Both the position numbers and the translations under genes were made by a program. The notes beneath the pieces are model-generated. The model was not told the DNA's origin, did no database searches, and was given only the letters and a program-made list of their open reading frames with translations. A DNA stretch of 64,000 bases from Symsagittifera roscoffensis (taxonomy: Eukaryota; Xenacoelomorpha; Acoela; Convolutidae). Shown one piece after another: positions 1 to 12,960 of this stretch (position 1 is its first letter; each line of letters begins with the position of its first letter). The stretch covers positions 77,509,396-77,573,395 of the forward strand of contig NC_087065.1 of assembly GCF_963678635.1 (NCBI RefSeq), in the 5' to 3' direction.

Positions 1-3000
1 AAATCGTCAGACTGTTTTTTCTTCATTGAATCAAGATAATGCATGCAATGTCATCACATAATTGATGAAAAGTTTCTACGAACAGTTCAAAAAAATTTTG
101 GCTACTGAAAGACCGTTGATTTCAGCGAACAAATTAACTTAACAGATCAGAAGAAAAGTTCATCATGAATTCGAGAAAAAGCCTCTGAGATCATCACACT
201 TAACTATGACAAATTTTTATCAAAAATTTGACCAGTTTAAAAAAAGACGCTGATGCTTGATATAAAAGCTCGAATGGTTAAGCTTTTGCTTTACAAAAAG
301 TTTATTGAAATCCAAAAAGAAGAAAAAAAATGACGTTAGAAAAAAACCTATGCTTCTCAACACTACAAAAAAATTTCCAAGCCTGAATTAAACAAGCTGT
401 TAAAAAAAGCAAAATTTTATAACCTTTCAGAATATTAAAAGAGCTATACTCATGAGACTCAATTGAAAGCAAACCAAATCGTCAGACTGTTTTTTCTTCA
501 TTGAATCAAGATAATGCATGCAATGTCATCACATAATTGATGAAAAGTTTCTACGAACAGTTCAAAAAAATTTTGGCTACTGAAAGACCGTTGATTTCAG
601 CGAACAAATTAACTTAACAGATCAGAAGAAAAGTTCATCATGAATTCGAGAAAAAGCCTCTGAGATCATCACACTAAAAGATGACAATTTCTTACAAATT
701 AACCAGTATAAAAGACACGCTGAAAATAACGATCCCTGACAAAGAAACAGATGAAAAACGGAACAATTTTAAATCAGCTTCATTGAAAAAGTAATTGCTG
801 CTGACTGATGTTTGATATAGAATCTCAAATGGTTCATTTTTTGCATTACAAAACGCTTAGAAAATCAAAAAAGAAGAAATGAAATGACGTTAGAAAAAAC
901 CTATGCTTTTCGACACTACAACAAACTTTCCCAGCCTGAATTAAATAAGCTGTTAAAAAATGCAGAATTTTATAACCTTTCAGAATTTTCAAAAAAGAGT
1001 TACACTCATGAGACTAAATTGAAAGCAAACCAAATCGTCAGACTGTTTTTTCTTCATTGAATCCAGATAATGCATGCAATGTCATCACATAACTGATGAA
1101 AAGTTCAAAAAAAATTGTCACTGAAAGACCGTTGATTTTAGCGAACAGCTTGATTTCACCGATCAGAAGAAGTTCATCATAAATTCGAGAAAAAGCCTCT
1201 GAGATCATCACACTAAAATACGACAAATTTTTATCAAAAATTTGACCAGTTTAAAAAAGACGCTGATGCTTGATATAAAAGCTCGAATGGTTAAGCTTTT
1301 GCTTTACAAGAAGTTTATTGAAATCCCAAAAGAAAAAAAATGAGGTTAGAAAAAACCTATGCTTCTCGACACTACAAAAAACTTTCCAAGCCTGAATTAA
1401 ACAAGCTGTTAAAAAAGGCAGAATTTTATAACAATTCAGAATTTTGAAAAAATAGTTACACTGATGAGACTCAGTTGAAAGCAAACCAAATCTTCAGACT
1501 GTTTTTTCTTCATTGAATCAAGATAATGCATGCAATGTCATCACATAACTGATGAAAAATTTCCAGAAGAGTTCAAAAAAACTTTTGCTACTGAAAGACC
1601 GTTGATTTCAACGAACATTTTGATTCACCGATCAGAAGAAAAGTTCATCATGAATTCGAGAAAAAGCCTCTGAGATCATCACACTAAAAGATGACAAACG
1701 AATTCAAACTTCTGACCAGTTTAAAAACAGACACTGAAGCTAACTAACCCTGACAAAGAAACAGATGAAAAACAAAACGATTTTAAATCAGCTTCATTGA
1801 AAACGTCTTTGCTTCTGACCGATGTTTGATATAGAAGCTCGAAAGGTTCATCTTTTGCATTACAAAACACTCATGGAAATCAAAAAAAGAAGAAATGAAA
1901 TGACGTATAAAAAACCCATGCTTCTCGACACTACAACAAACTTTCCAAGCCTGAGTTAAATAAGCTGTTAAAAAATGCAGAATTTTATAACCTTTCAGAA
2001 TTTTCAAAAAAGAGTTACACTCATGAGACTAAATTGAAAGCAAACCAAATCGTCAGACTGTTTTTTCTTCATTGAATCCAGATAATGCATGCAAAGTCAT
2101 CACATAACTGATGATAAGTTTCTACGAACCGTTCCAAAAAAAATTTTGGCTAATGAAAGACCGTTGATTTCAGCGAACAAATTAACTTAACAGATCAGAA
2201 GAAAAGTTCATCATGAATTCGAGAAAAAGCCTCTGAGATCATCACACTAAAAGATGACAATTTCTTACAAATTGACCAGTATAAAAGACACGCTGAAAAT
2301 AACGATCCCTGACAAAGAAACAGACGAAAAACGGAACAATTTTAAATCAGCTTCATTGAAAAAGTAATTGCTGCTGACTGATGCTTGATATAGAATCTCA
2401 AATGTTTCATCTTTTGCATTACAAAACGCTTAGAAAATCAAAAAAGAAGAAATGAAATGACGTTAGAAAAAACCTATGCTTCTCGACACTACAACAAACT
2501 TTCCAAGCCTGAGTTAAATAAGCTGTTAAAAAATGCAGAATTTTATAACCTTTCAGAATTTTCAAAAAAGAGTTACACTCATGAGACTAAATTGAAAGCA
2601 AACCAAATCGTCAGACTGTTTTTTCTTCATTGAATCCAGATAATGCATGCAAAGTCATCACATAACTGATGAAAAGTTCAAAAAAAATTGTCACTGAAAG
2701 ACCGTTGATTTTAGCGAACAGCTTGATTTCACCGATCAGAAGAAGAAGTTCATCATAAATTCGAGAAAAAGCCTCTGAGATCATCACACTAAAAGATGAA
2801 AAATTTTTATCAAAAATTTGACCAGTTTAAAAAAGACGCTGATGCTTGATATAAAAGCTCGAATGGTTAAGCTTTTGCTTTACAAAAAGTTTATTGAACT
2901 CCAAAAAGAAGAAAAAAAATGACGTTAGAAAAAACCTATGCTTCTCGACACTACAAAAAACTTTCCAAGCCTGAATTAAACAAGCTGTTAAAAAAAGCAA

Positions 3001-6000
3001 AACTTTATAACCTTTCAGAATTTTAAAAGAGCTATACTCATGAGACTCAATTGAAAGCAAACCAAATCGTCAGACTGTTTTTTCTTCATTGAAACAAGAT
3101 AATGCATGCAATGTCATCACATAACTGATGACAAGTTTCTACGAACAGTTCAAAAAAAAATTTGGCTACTGAAAGACCGTTGATTTCAGCGAACAAATTA
3201 ACTTAACAGATCAGAAGAAAAGTTCATCATGAATTCGAGAAAAAGCCTCTGATATCATCACAAAAGACACGCTGAAAATAACGATCCCTGACAAAGAAAC
3301 AGATGAAAAACCGAACAATTTTAAATCAGCTTCATTGAAAAAGTAATTGCTGCTGACTGATGTTTGATATAGAATCTCAAATGGTTCATCTTTTGCATTA
3401 CAAAACGCTTAGAAAATCAAAAAAGAAGAAATGAAATGACGTTAGAAAAAACCTATGCTTCTCGACACTACAACAAACTTTCCAAGCCTGAATTAAATAA
3501 GCTGTTAAAAAAAGCAGAGTTTTATAAACTTTCAGAATTTTCAAAAAAGAGTTACACTCATGAGACTAATTGAAAGCAAACCAAATCGTCAGACTGTTTT
3601 TTCTTCATTGAATCCAGATATGGCATGCAATGTCATCACATAACTGATGAAAAGTTCAAAAAAAATTGTCACTGAAAGACCGTTGATTTTAGCGAACAGC
3701 TTGATTTCACCGATCAGAAGAAGAAGAAGTTCATGATAAATTCGAGAAAGAGCCTCTGAGATCATCACACTAAAATATGACAAACTTTTATCAAAAATTT
3801 GACCAATTTAAAAAAGACGCTGATGCTTGATACAAAAGCTCGAATGGTTAAGCTTTTGCTTTACAAAAAGTTAATTGAAATCCAAAAAGAAGAAATAAAA
3901 TGACGTTAGGAAAAACCTATGCTTCTCGACACTACAATAACTTTCCAAGCCTGAATTAAACAAGCTGTTAAAAAAGACAAAATTTCATAACCTTTCAGAA
4001 TTTTAAAAGAGCTATACTCATGAGACTCAATTGAAAGCAAACCAATTCGTCAGACTGTTTTTTCTTCATTGAATCAAGGAAAAGTTTCTACGAACAGTTC
4101 AAAAAAAATTTTGGCTACTGAAAGACCGTTGATTTCAGCGAACAAATTAACTTAACCGATCAGAAGAAAAGTTCATCAGGAATTCGAGAAAAAGCCTCTG
4201 ATATCACCCAACTAAAAGATGACAAATTCTTCCAAATTGACCAGTTTAAAAGAGACGCAGAAAATAGCGATCCCTGACAAAGAAACAGATGAAAAACGGA
4301 ACGATTTTAAATCAGCTTCATTGAAAAAGTATTTGCTGCTGACTGATGTTTGATATAGAATCTCGAATGGTTCATCTTTTGCATTACAGAACACTTAGAA
4401 AATTAAAAAAGAAGAAATGAAACGACGTTAGAAAAAAAACCCATGCTTGTATCAGCACGACAAGTTACTTTCCAAGCCTGAATTAAAAAAGCCAATAAAA
4501 AATGCAGAATTTTATAACCTTTCAGAATTTTTTTTAAAAGAGTTACACCCATGAGACTAAAGTGAAAGCAAACCAAATCGTCAGATTGTTTTCCTTCATT
4601 GAATCAAGATAATGCCTGCATTTTCATCACAGAACTGATGAAAACTTTCTACAAACAGTTCAAAAAAAACTTTGGCTACTGAAAGACCGTTGATTTCAGC
4701 GAACAAATTAACTTAACCGATCAGAAGAAAAGTTCATCGTAATTTCGAGAAAAAGCCTCTGAGATCATCACACTAAAAGATGACAATTTCTTACAAATTG
4801 ACCAGTTTAAAAGAGACGCTGAAAATAACGATCCCTGACAAAGAAACAGATGAAAAACGAAACGATTTTAAATCAGCTTCATTGAAAAAGTATTTGCTGC
4901 TCACTGATGTTTGATATAGAATCTCGAATGGTTAATCTTTTGCATTACAGAACACTTAGAAAATCAAAAAAGAAGAAATGAAACGACGTTAGAAAAAAAA
5001 CCAAGCTTATATCAGCACGACAAGTAACTTTCCAAGCCTGAATTAAAAAAGCCAATAAAAAATGCAGAATTTAATAACCTTTCAGAATTTTTAAAAAAAG
5101 AGTTAAGCTCATGAGACTAAATTGAAAGAAAACCAAATCGTCAGATTGTTTTTCTTCATTGAATCAAGATAATGCCTGCAATTTCATCACATAACTGATG
5201 AAAAGTTTCTACAAACAAATCAAAAAAAAACTTTGGCTACTGAAAGACCGTTGATTTCAGCGAATAAATTAGCTTAACCGATCAGAAGAAAAGTTCATCA
5301 TGAATTCGAGAAAAAGCCTCCGAGATCATCACACTAAAGTATGACAATTTCTTTCAAAAATTGGACCAGTTTAAAAGAGACGGTGAAATTAGCAATCCCT
5401 GTCAAAGAAACAGATGAAAAACGGAACGATTCTAAATCAGCTTCATTGAAAAAGTATTTGCTGCTGACTGATGTTTGATATAGAATCTCGAATGGTTCAT
5501 CTTTTGCATTACAGAACACTTAGGAAACCAAAAAAGAAGAAATGAAACGACGTTAGAAAAAAACCCATGCTTATAACAGCACGACAAGTAACTTTCCAAG
5601 CCTGAATTAAAAAAGCCAATAAAAATGCAGAATTTTATAACCTTTCAGAATTTTTTAAAAAGAGTTACACTCATGAGACTAAATTGAAAGCAAACCAAAT
5701 CGTCATATTGTTTTCCTTCATTGAATCAAGATAATGCCTGCAATTTCATCACATAACTGATGAAAAGTTTCTACAAACAGTTCAAAAAAACTTTGGCTAC
5801 TGAAAGACCGTTGATTTCAGCGAACAAATTAACTTAACCGATCAGAAGAAAAGTTCATCATGAATTCGAGAAAAAGCCTCTGAGATCATCACACTAAAAG
5901 ATGACAATTTCTTACAAATTGACCAGTTCAAAAGACGCTGAAAATAACGATCCCTGACAAAGAAACAGATGAAAAACGGAACAATTTTAAATCAGCTTCA

Positions 6001-9000
6001 TTGAAAAAGTATTTGCTGCTGACTGATGTTTGATATAGAATCTCGAATGGTTCATCTTTTGCATTACAGAACACTTAGGAAATCAAAAAAGAAGAAATGA
6101 AACGACGTTAGAAAAAAAATCCATGCTTATATCAGCACGACAAGTAACTTTCCAAGCCTGAATTAAAAAAGCCAATAAAATATGCAGAATTTTATAACCT
6201 TTCAGAATTTTTTAAAAAGAGTTACACTCATGAGACTAAATTGAAAGCAAACCAAATCGTCATATTGTTTTCCTTCATTGAATCAAGATAATGCCTGCAA
6301 TTTCATCACATAACTGATGAAAAGTTTCTACAAACAGTTCAAAAAAACTTTGGCTACTGAAAGACCGTTGATTTCAGCGAACAAATTAACTTAACCGATC
6401 AGAAGAAAAGTTCATCATGAATTCGAGAAAAAGCCTCCGAGATCATCACACTAAAGTATGACAATTTCTTTCAAAAATTGGACCAGTTTAAAAGAGACGG
6501 TGAAATTAGCAATCCCTGTCAAAGAAACAGATGAAAAACGGAACGATTTTAAATCAGCTTCATTGAAAAAGTATTTGCTGCTGACTGATGTTTGATATAG
6601 AATCTCGAATGGTTCATCTTTTGCATTACAGAACACTTAGGAAACCAAAAAAGAAGAAATGAAACGACGTTAGAAAAAAACCCATGCTTATAACAGCACG
6701 ACAAGTAACTTTCCAAGCCTGAATTAAAAAAGCCAATAAATATGCAGAATTTTATAACCTTTCAGAATTTTTTAAAAAGAGTTACACTCATGAGACTAAA
6801 TTGAAAGCAAACCAAATCGTCATATTGTTTTCCTTCATTGAATCAAGATAATGCCTGCAATTTCATCACATAACTGATGAAAAGTTTCTACAAACAGTTC
6901 AAAAAACTTTGGCTACTGAAAGACCGTTGATTTCAGCGAACAAATTAACTTAACCGATCAGAAGAAAAGTTCATCATGAATTCGAGAAAAAGCCTCTGAG
7001 ATCATCACACTAAAAGATGACAATTTCTTACAAATTGACCAGTTCAAAAGACGCTGAAAATAACGATCCCTGACAAAGAAACAGATGAAAAACAGAACAA
7101 TTTTAAATCAGCTTCATTGAAAAAGTATTTGCTGCTGACTGATGTTTGATATAGAATCTCGAATGGTTCATCTTTTGCATTACAGAACACTTAGGAAATC
7201 AAAAAAGAAGAAATGAAACGACGTTAGAAAAAAAATCCATGCTTATATCAGCACGACAAGTAACTTTCCAAGACTGAATTAAAAAAGCCAATAAATAATG
7301 CAGAATTTTATAACCTTTCAGAATTTTTAAAAAAGAATTAAACTCATGAGACTTAACTGAAAGCAAACCAAATCTTCAGATTGTTTTCCTTCATTGAATC
7401 AAGATAATGCATGCAATGTCATCACATAACTGATAAAAAGCTCAAACCAATTTTTGATACTGAAAGACCGTTGATTTCAGCGAACAATATGATTTAACCG
7501 ATCAGAAGAAAAGTTCATCATGAATTCGAGAAAAAGCCTCAGATCATCACACTAAAAGATAACAATTTAATTCAAACATTTGACCAGTTTAAAACAGACG
7601 CTTAAGCTAACTAACCCTGACAAAGAAACAGATGAAAAACAAAATGATTTATCATCCGCTTCATTGAAAAAGTATTTGCAGCTGACTGATGTTTGATATA
7701 GAAGCTCAAAAAGTTCATATATTGCATAACAAAACGTTTATGGAAATCAAAAAAGAAGAAATGAAATGGAGTTATAAAAAACCTATGCTGATTGGCACTA
7801 CAACAAAATTTCAAGCCTGAATTAAACAAGCTGTTAAAAAAGACAAAATTTCATGACCTTTCAGAATTTTAAAAGAGCTATACTCATGAGACTCAATTGA
7901 AAGCAAACCAATTCGTCAGACTGTTTTTTCTTCATTGAATCAAGGAAAAGTTTCTATGAACAGTTCAAAAAAAACTTTGGCTACTGAAAGACCGTTGTTT
8001 TCAGCGAACAAATTAACTTAACCGATCAGAAGAAAAGTTCATCAGGAATTCGAGAAAAAGCCTCTGATATCATCCGAGTAAAAGATGACAAATTCTTCCA
8101 AGTTGACCAGTTTAAAAGAGACGCTGAAAATAGCGATCCCTGACAAAGAAACAGATGAAAAACGGAACGATTTTAAATCAGCTTCATTGAAAAAGTATTT
8201 GCTGCTGACTGATGTTTGATATAGAATCTCGAATGGTTCATCTTTTGCATTACAGAACACTTAGAAAATCAAAAAAGAAGAAATGAAACGACGTTAGAAA
8301 AAAAACCCAAGCTTATATCAGCACGACAAGTAACTTTCCAAGCCTGAATTAAAAAAGCCAATAAAAAATGCAGAATTTAATAACCTTTCAGAATTTTTAA
8401 AAAAGAGTTAAACTCATGAGACTAAATTGAAAGAAAACCAAATCGTCAGATTGTTTTTCTTCATTGAATCAAGATAATGCCTGCAATTTCATCACATAAC
8501 TGATGAAAAGTTTCTACAAACAAATCAAAAAAAAACTTTGGCTACTGAAAGACCGTTGATTTCAGCGAATAAATTAGCTTAACCGATCAGAAGAAAAGTT
8601 CATCATGAATTCGAGAAAAAGCCTCCGAGATCATCACACTAAAGTATGACAATTTCTTTCAAAAATTGGACCAGTTTAAAAGAGACGGTGAAATTAGCAA
8701 TCCCTGTCAAAGAAACAGATGAAAAACGGAACGATTTTAAATCAGCTTCATTGAAAAAGTATTTGCTGCTGACTGATGTTTGATATAGAATCTCGAATGG
8801 TTCATCTTTTGCATTACAGAACACTTAGGAAACCAAAAGAGAAGAAATGAAACGACGTTAGAAAAAAACCCATGCTTATAACAGCACGACAAGTAACTTT
8901 CCAAGCCTGAATTAAAAAAGCCAATAAAAATGCAGAATTTTATAACCTTTCAGAATTTTTAAAAAAGAGTTAAACTCATGAGACTAAATTGAAAGAAAAC

Positions 9001-10660
9001 CAAATCGTCAGATTGTTTTTCTTCATTGAATCAAGATAATGCCTGCAATTTCATCACATAACTGATGAAAAGTTTCTACAAACAAATCAAAAAAAAACTT
9101 TGGCTACTGAAAGACCGTTGATTTCAGCGAATAAATTAGCTTAACCGATCAGAAGAAAAGTTCATCAGGAATTCGAGAAAAAGCCTCTGATATCATCCAA
9201 GTAAAAGATGACAAATTCTTCCAAGTTGACCAGTTTAAAAGAGACGCTGAAAATAGCGATCCCTGACAAAGAAACAGATGAAAAACGGAACGATTTTAAA
9301 TCAGCTTCATTGAAAAAGTATTTGCTGCTGACTGATGTTTGATATAGAATCTCGAATGGTTCATCTTTTGCATTACAGAACACTTAGGAAACCAAAAAAG
9401 AAGAAATGAAACGACGTTAGAAAAAAACCCATGCTTATAACAGCACGACAAGTAACTTTCCAAGCCTGAATTAAAAAAGCCAATAAAAATGCAGAATTTT
9501 ATAACCTTTCAGAATTTTTTAAAAAGAGTTACACTCATGAGACTAAATTGAAAGCAAACCAAATCGTCATATTGTTTTCCTTCATTGAATCAAGATAATG
9601 CCTGCAATTTCATCACATAACTGATGAAAAGTTTCTACAAACAGTTCAAAAAAACTTTGGCTACTGAAAGACCGTTGATTTCAGCGAACAAATTAACTTA
9701 ACCGATCAGAAGAAAAGTTCATCATGAATTCGAGAAAAAGCCTCTGAGATCATCACACTAAAATATGACAATTTCTTACAAATTGACCAGTTCAAAAGAC
9801 GCTGAAAATAACGATCCCTGACAAAGAAACAGATGAAAAACGGAACAATTTTAAATCAGCTTCATTGAAAAAGTATTTGCTGCTGACTGATGTTTGATAT
9901 AGAATCTCGAATGGTTCATCTTTTGCATTACAGAACACTTAGGAAATCAAAAAAGAAGAAATGAAACGACGTTAGAAAAAAAAATCCATGCTTACATCAG
10001 CACGACAAGTAACTTTCCAAGCCTGAATTAAAAAAGCCAATAAATAATGCAGAATTTTATAACCTTTCAGAATTTTTTAAAAAGAGTTAAACTCATGAGA
10101 CTAAATTGAAAGCAAACCAAATCGTCAGATTGTTTTCCTTCATTGAATCAAGATAATGCATGCAATGTCATCACATACCTGATAAAAAGCTCAAACAAAT
10201 TTTTGATACTGAAAGACCGTTGATTTCAGCGAACAATATGATTTAACCTATCAGAAGAAAAGTTCATCATGAATTCGAGAAAAAGCCTCAGATCATCACA
10301 CTAAAAGATGACAATTTAATTCAAACATTTGACCAGTTTAAAACAGACGCTTAAGCTAACTAACCCTGACAAAGAAACAGATGAAAAACAAAATGATTTA
10401 TCATCCGCTTCATTGAAAAAGTATTTGCAGCTGACTGATGTTTGATATAGAAGCTCAAAAAGTTCATATATTGCATAACAAAACGTTTATGGAAATCAAA
10501 AAAGAAGAAATGAAATGGAGTTATAAAAAACCTATGCTGATTGGCACTACAACAAAATTTCAAGCCTGTATTAAACAAGCTGTTAAGAAATGCAGAATTT
10601 TACAACATTTCAGAATTTTCAAAAAAGAGTTACACTCAGAAGATTCAATTGAAAGCAAAC
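1..10660. repeat. Satellite zone 1: mixed long (about 555 bp) and short (about 457 bp) units
   Basis: The landmark CCAAATCGTCAGACTG or its variants recurs near 1, 475, 1030, 1486, 2044, 2604, 3062, 3584, 4042 and so on, giving spacings near 555-560 or 457 bp. The short units lack about 100 bp that contain the CAAAGAAACAGATG block. From about 4.5 kb onward the units are mostly long and very alike. Several stretches, for example 5.2-6.2 against 6.3-7.3 and 8.4-9.6 kb, are near-duplicates, indicating recent multi-unit amplification. Confidence 0.85.
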
Positions 10661-10746
10661 CAAATGACATCATCACACTAAAAGATGACAATTTCTTTTT
10701 AAAAATTGACCAGTTTAAAAGAGACGCTGAAAATAACGAACACTGA
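10438..10746 (+). CDS. Coding-like ORF of 102 codons inside the satellite
   Basis: This is the longest plus-strand ORF in the array and has protein-like composition: lysine-rich, with isoleucine, phenylalanine and acidic residues spaced as in a folded or helical protein. It crosses from one satellite unit into the next. Its first half is also readable at about 7698 and 12396. Just upstream, in another frame, the unit reads ETDEKQNDLSSASLKK before a stop. The family is unknown to me. It may be a decayed gene from which the satellite was built, or a chance ORF in an A-rich repeat. No start context or promoter argues for expression. Confidence 0.2.
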   Translation: MFDIEAQKVHILHNKTFMEIKKEEMKWSYKKPMLIGTTTKFQACIKQAVKKCRILQHFRIFKKELHSEDSIESKPNDIITLKDDNFFLKIDQFKRDAENNEH

Positions 10747-12960
10747 CAAAGAAACAGATGAAAAACAAAACGATTTTAAATCAGCTTCATTGAAAAAATC
10801 TTTGCTGCTGACTGAAGTTTGATATAGAAGCAAGTATGGTTCGTCTTTTGCATAAAAAGCTTATTGAAATCCAAAAAAAAACAAATGAAATGATGTTAGA
10901 AAACCTATGATTATCGGCACTACAACAAACTTTCCAAGCCTAAATTAAACAAACTAATAAAGATGCAGAATAAAATGCAGCATTTTATAATATTTTAGAA
11001 ATTTCAAAAACTAGTTTTAATCATAATATTCAATTAAAAGCAAACCAAATCGTCAGATTGATATTCCTTCATTGAATCAAGATAATGCATGCAGTGAACA
11101 AATTAACTTAACCGATCAGAAGAAAAGTTCATCATGAATTCGAGAAAAAGCCTCTGAGATCATCACACTAAAGGATGACAATTTCTTTCAAAAATTTGAC
11201 CAGTTTAAAAGACGCTGAAAATAACGAACCCTGACAAAGAAACAGATGAAAAACAAAATGATTTTAAATCAGCTTCATTGAAAAAGTCTTTGCTGCTGAT
11301 TGATGTTTGATATAGAAGCTAGTATGGTTCATCTTTTGCATTACAAAACGCTTATGGAAATCAAAAAAGAATAAATGAAATGACGTTAGAAAAAACCTAT
11401 GCTTATCCGCTAATCAGTTTCATAGCCTGAATTTGAAAAACCGAAAAAAAGCAAGCTCTATAACATTTTGAAATTTGCAAAAAAAGAACCACTCATGAGA
11501 CTAAATTGAAAGCAAACCAAATAGTCAGATTGTTTTCCTTCATTGAATCAAGATAATGCCTGCAATGTCATCACATAACTGATGAAAAGTTTCTACAAAC
11601 AGTTCAAAAAAAACTTTGGCTACTGAAAGACCATTGATTTCAGCGAACAAATTAGCTAAACCGATCAGAAGAAAAGTTCATCATGAATTCGAGAAAAAGC
11701 CTCTGAGATCATCACACTAAAGGATGACAATTTCTTTCAAAAAATTGACCAGTTTAAAAGACGCGGAAAATAACGAACCCTGACAAAAAAAACAGCTGAA
11801 AAACAGCTGAAAAACAAAATGATTTTAAATCAGCTTCATTGAAAAAGTCTTTGCTGCTGACTGATGTTTGATTTAGAAGCTTGTATGGTTCATCTTTTGC
11901 ATTACAAAACGCTTATGGGAATCAAAAACGAAAACATGAAATGACGTTAGAAAAAACCTATGCTTATCCGCTTATCAGCTTCATAGCCTGAATTTAAAAA
12001 ACTGAAAAAAAATGCAAACACTAACATTTTGAATTTTGCAAAAAAAAAGAACCACTCATGAGACTCAATCGACAGCAAACCAAACCATCAGACTGTTTTT
12101 TCTTCATTGAATCAAGATAATGCATGCAATGTCATCACATAACTGATAAAGAGCTCAAAAATTTTTTTGCTTCTGAAAGACCGTTGATTTCAGCGAACAA
12201 TTTGAATTAACCGATCAGAAGTAAAGTTCATGAATTCGAGAAAAAGCCTCAGATCATCACACTAAAAGATAACAATTTAATTCAAACATTTGACCAGTTT
12301 AAAACACGCTTAAGCTAACTAACCCTGACAAAGAAACAGATGAAAAACAAAATGATTTATCATCCGCTTCATTGAAAAGTCTTTGCAGCTGACTGATGTT
12401 TGATATAGAAGCTCGAAAGGTTCATATATTGCATAACAAAACATTTATGGAAATCAAAAAAGAAGAAATGAAATGGAGTTATAAAAAAACTATGCTGATT
12501 GGCACTACAACAAAATTTCAAGCCTGTATTAAACAAGCTGTTAAGAAATGCAGAATTTTACAACAATTCAGAATTTTGAAAAAACAGTTATACTGATGAG
12601 ACTCAGTTGAAAGCAAACCAAATCTTCAGACTGTTTTTTCTTCATTGAATCAAGATAATGCATGCAATGTCATCACATAACTGTTGAAAAATTTCTAGAA
12701 GAGTTCAAAAAAACTTTTGCTTCTGAAAGACCGTTGATTTCAGCGAACATGCTAGTTTGATATAGAAGCTAGTATGGTTCATCTTTTGCATTACAAAACG
12801 CTTATGGAAATCAAAAAAGAATAAGTGAAATGACGTTAGAAAAAACCTATGCTTATCCGCTTATCAGTTTCATAGCCTGAATTTAAAAACCGAAAAAAAA
12901 AGCAAACTCTATAACATTTTGAAATTTGCAAAAAAAGAACCACTCATGAGACTCAATCAA
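10660..12960. repeat. Satellite transition zone with chimeric units
   Basis: Units here mix features of the flanking zones. Some carry the coding-like block of zone 1. Others carry the CTTATCCGCTTATCAGTTTC block typical of zone 2. A truncated junction at about 12749 (CATGCTAGTTTGATATAGAAG) recurs at about 14203, so a segment of about 1.45 kb has been duplicated across the zone border. No gene was recognised apart from one satellite-derived ORF listed separately. Confidence 0.7.
12396..12596 (+). CDS. Second copy of the satellite coding-like ORF (66 codons)
   Basis: The reading starts MFDIEARKVHILHNKTFMEI and matches the ORF at 10438 almost residue for residue for about 60 codons, then stops early at a TGA where this unit differs. 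A third copy starting near 7698 stops after about 40 codons. Conservation may simply reflect recent unit copying. Function is unknown. Confidence 0.15.
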   Translation: MFDIEARKVHILHNKTFMEIKKEEMKWSYKKTMLIGTTTKFQACIKQAVKKCRILQQFRILKKQLY

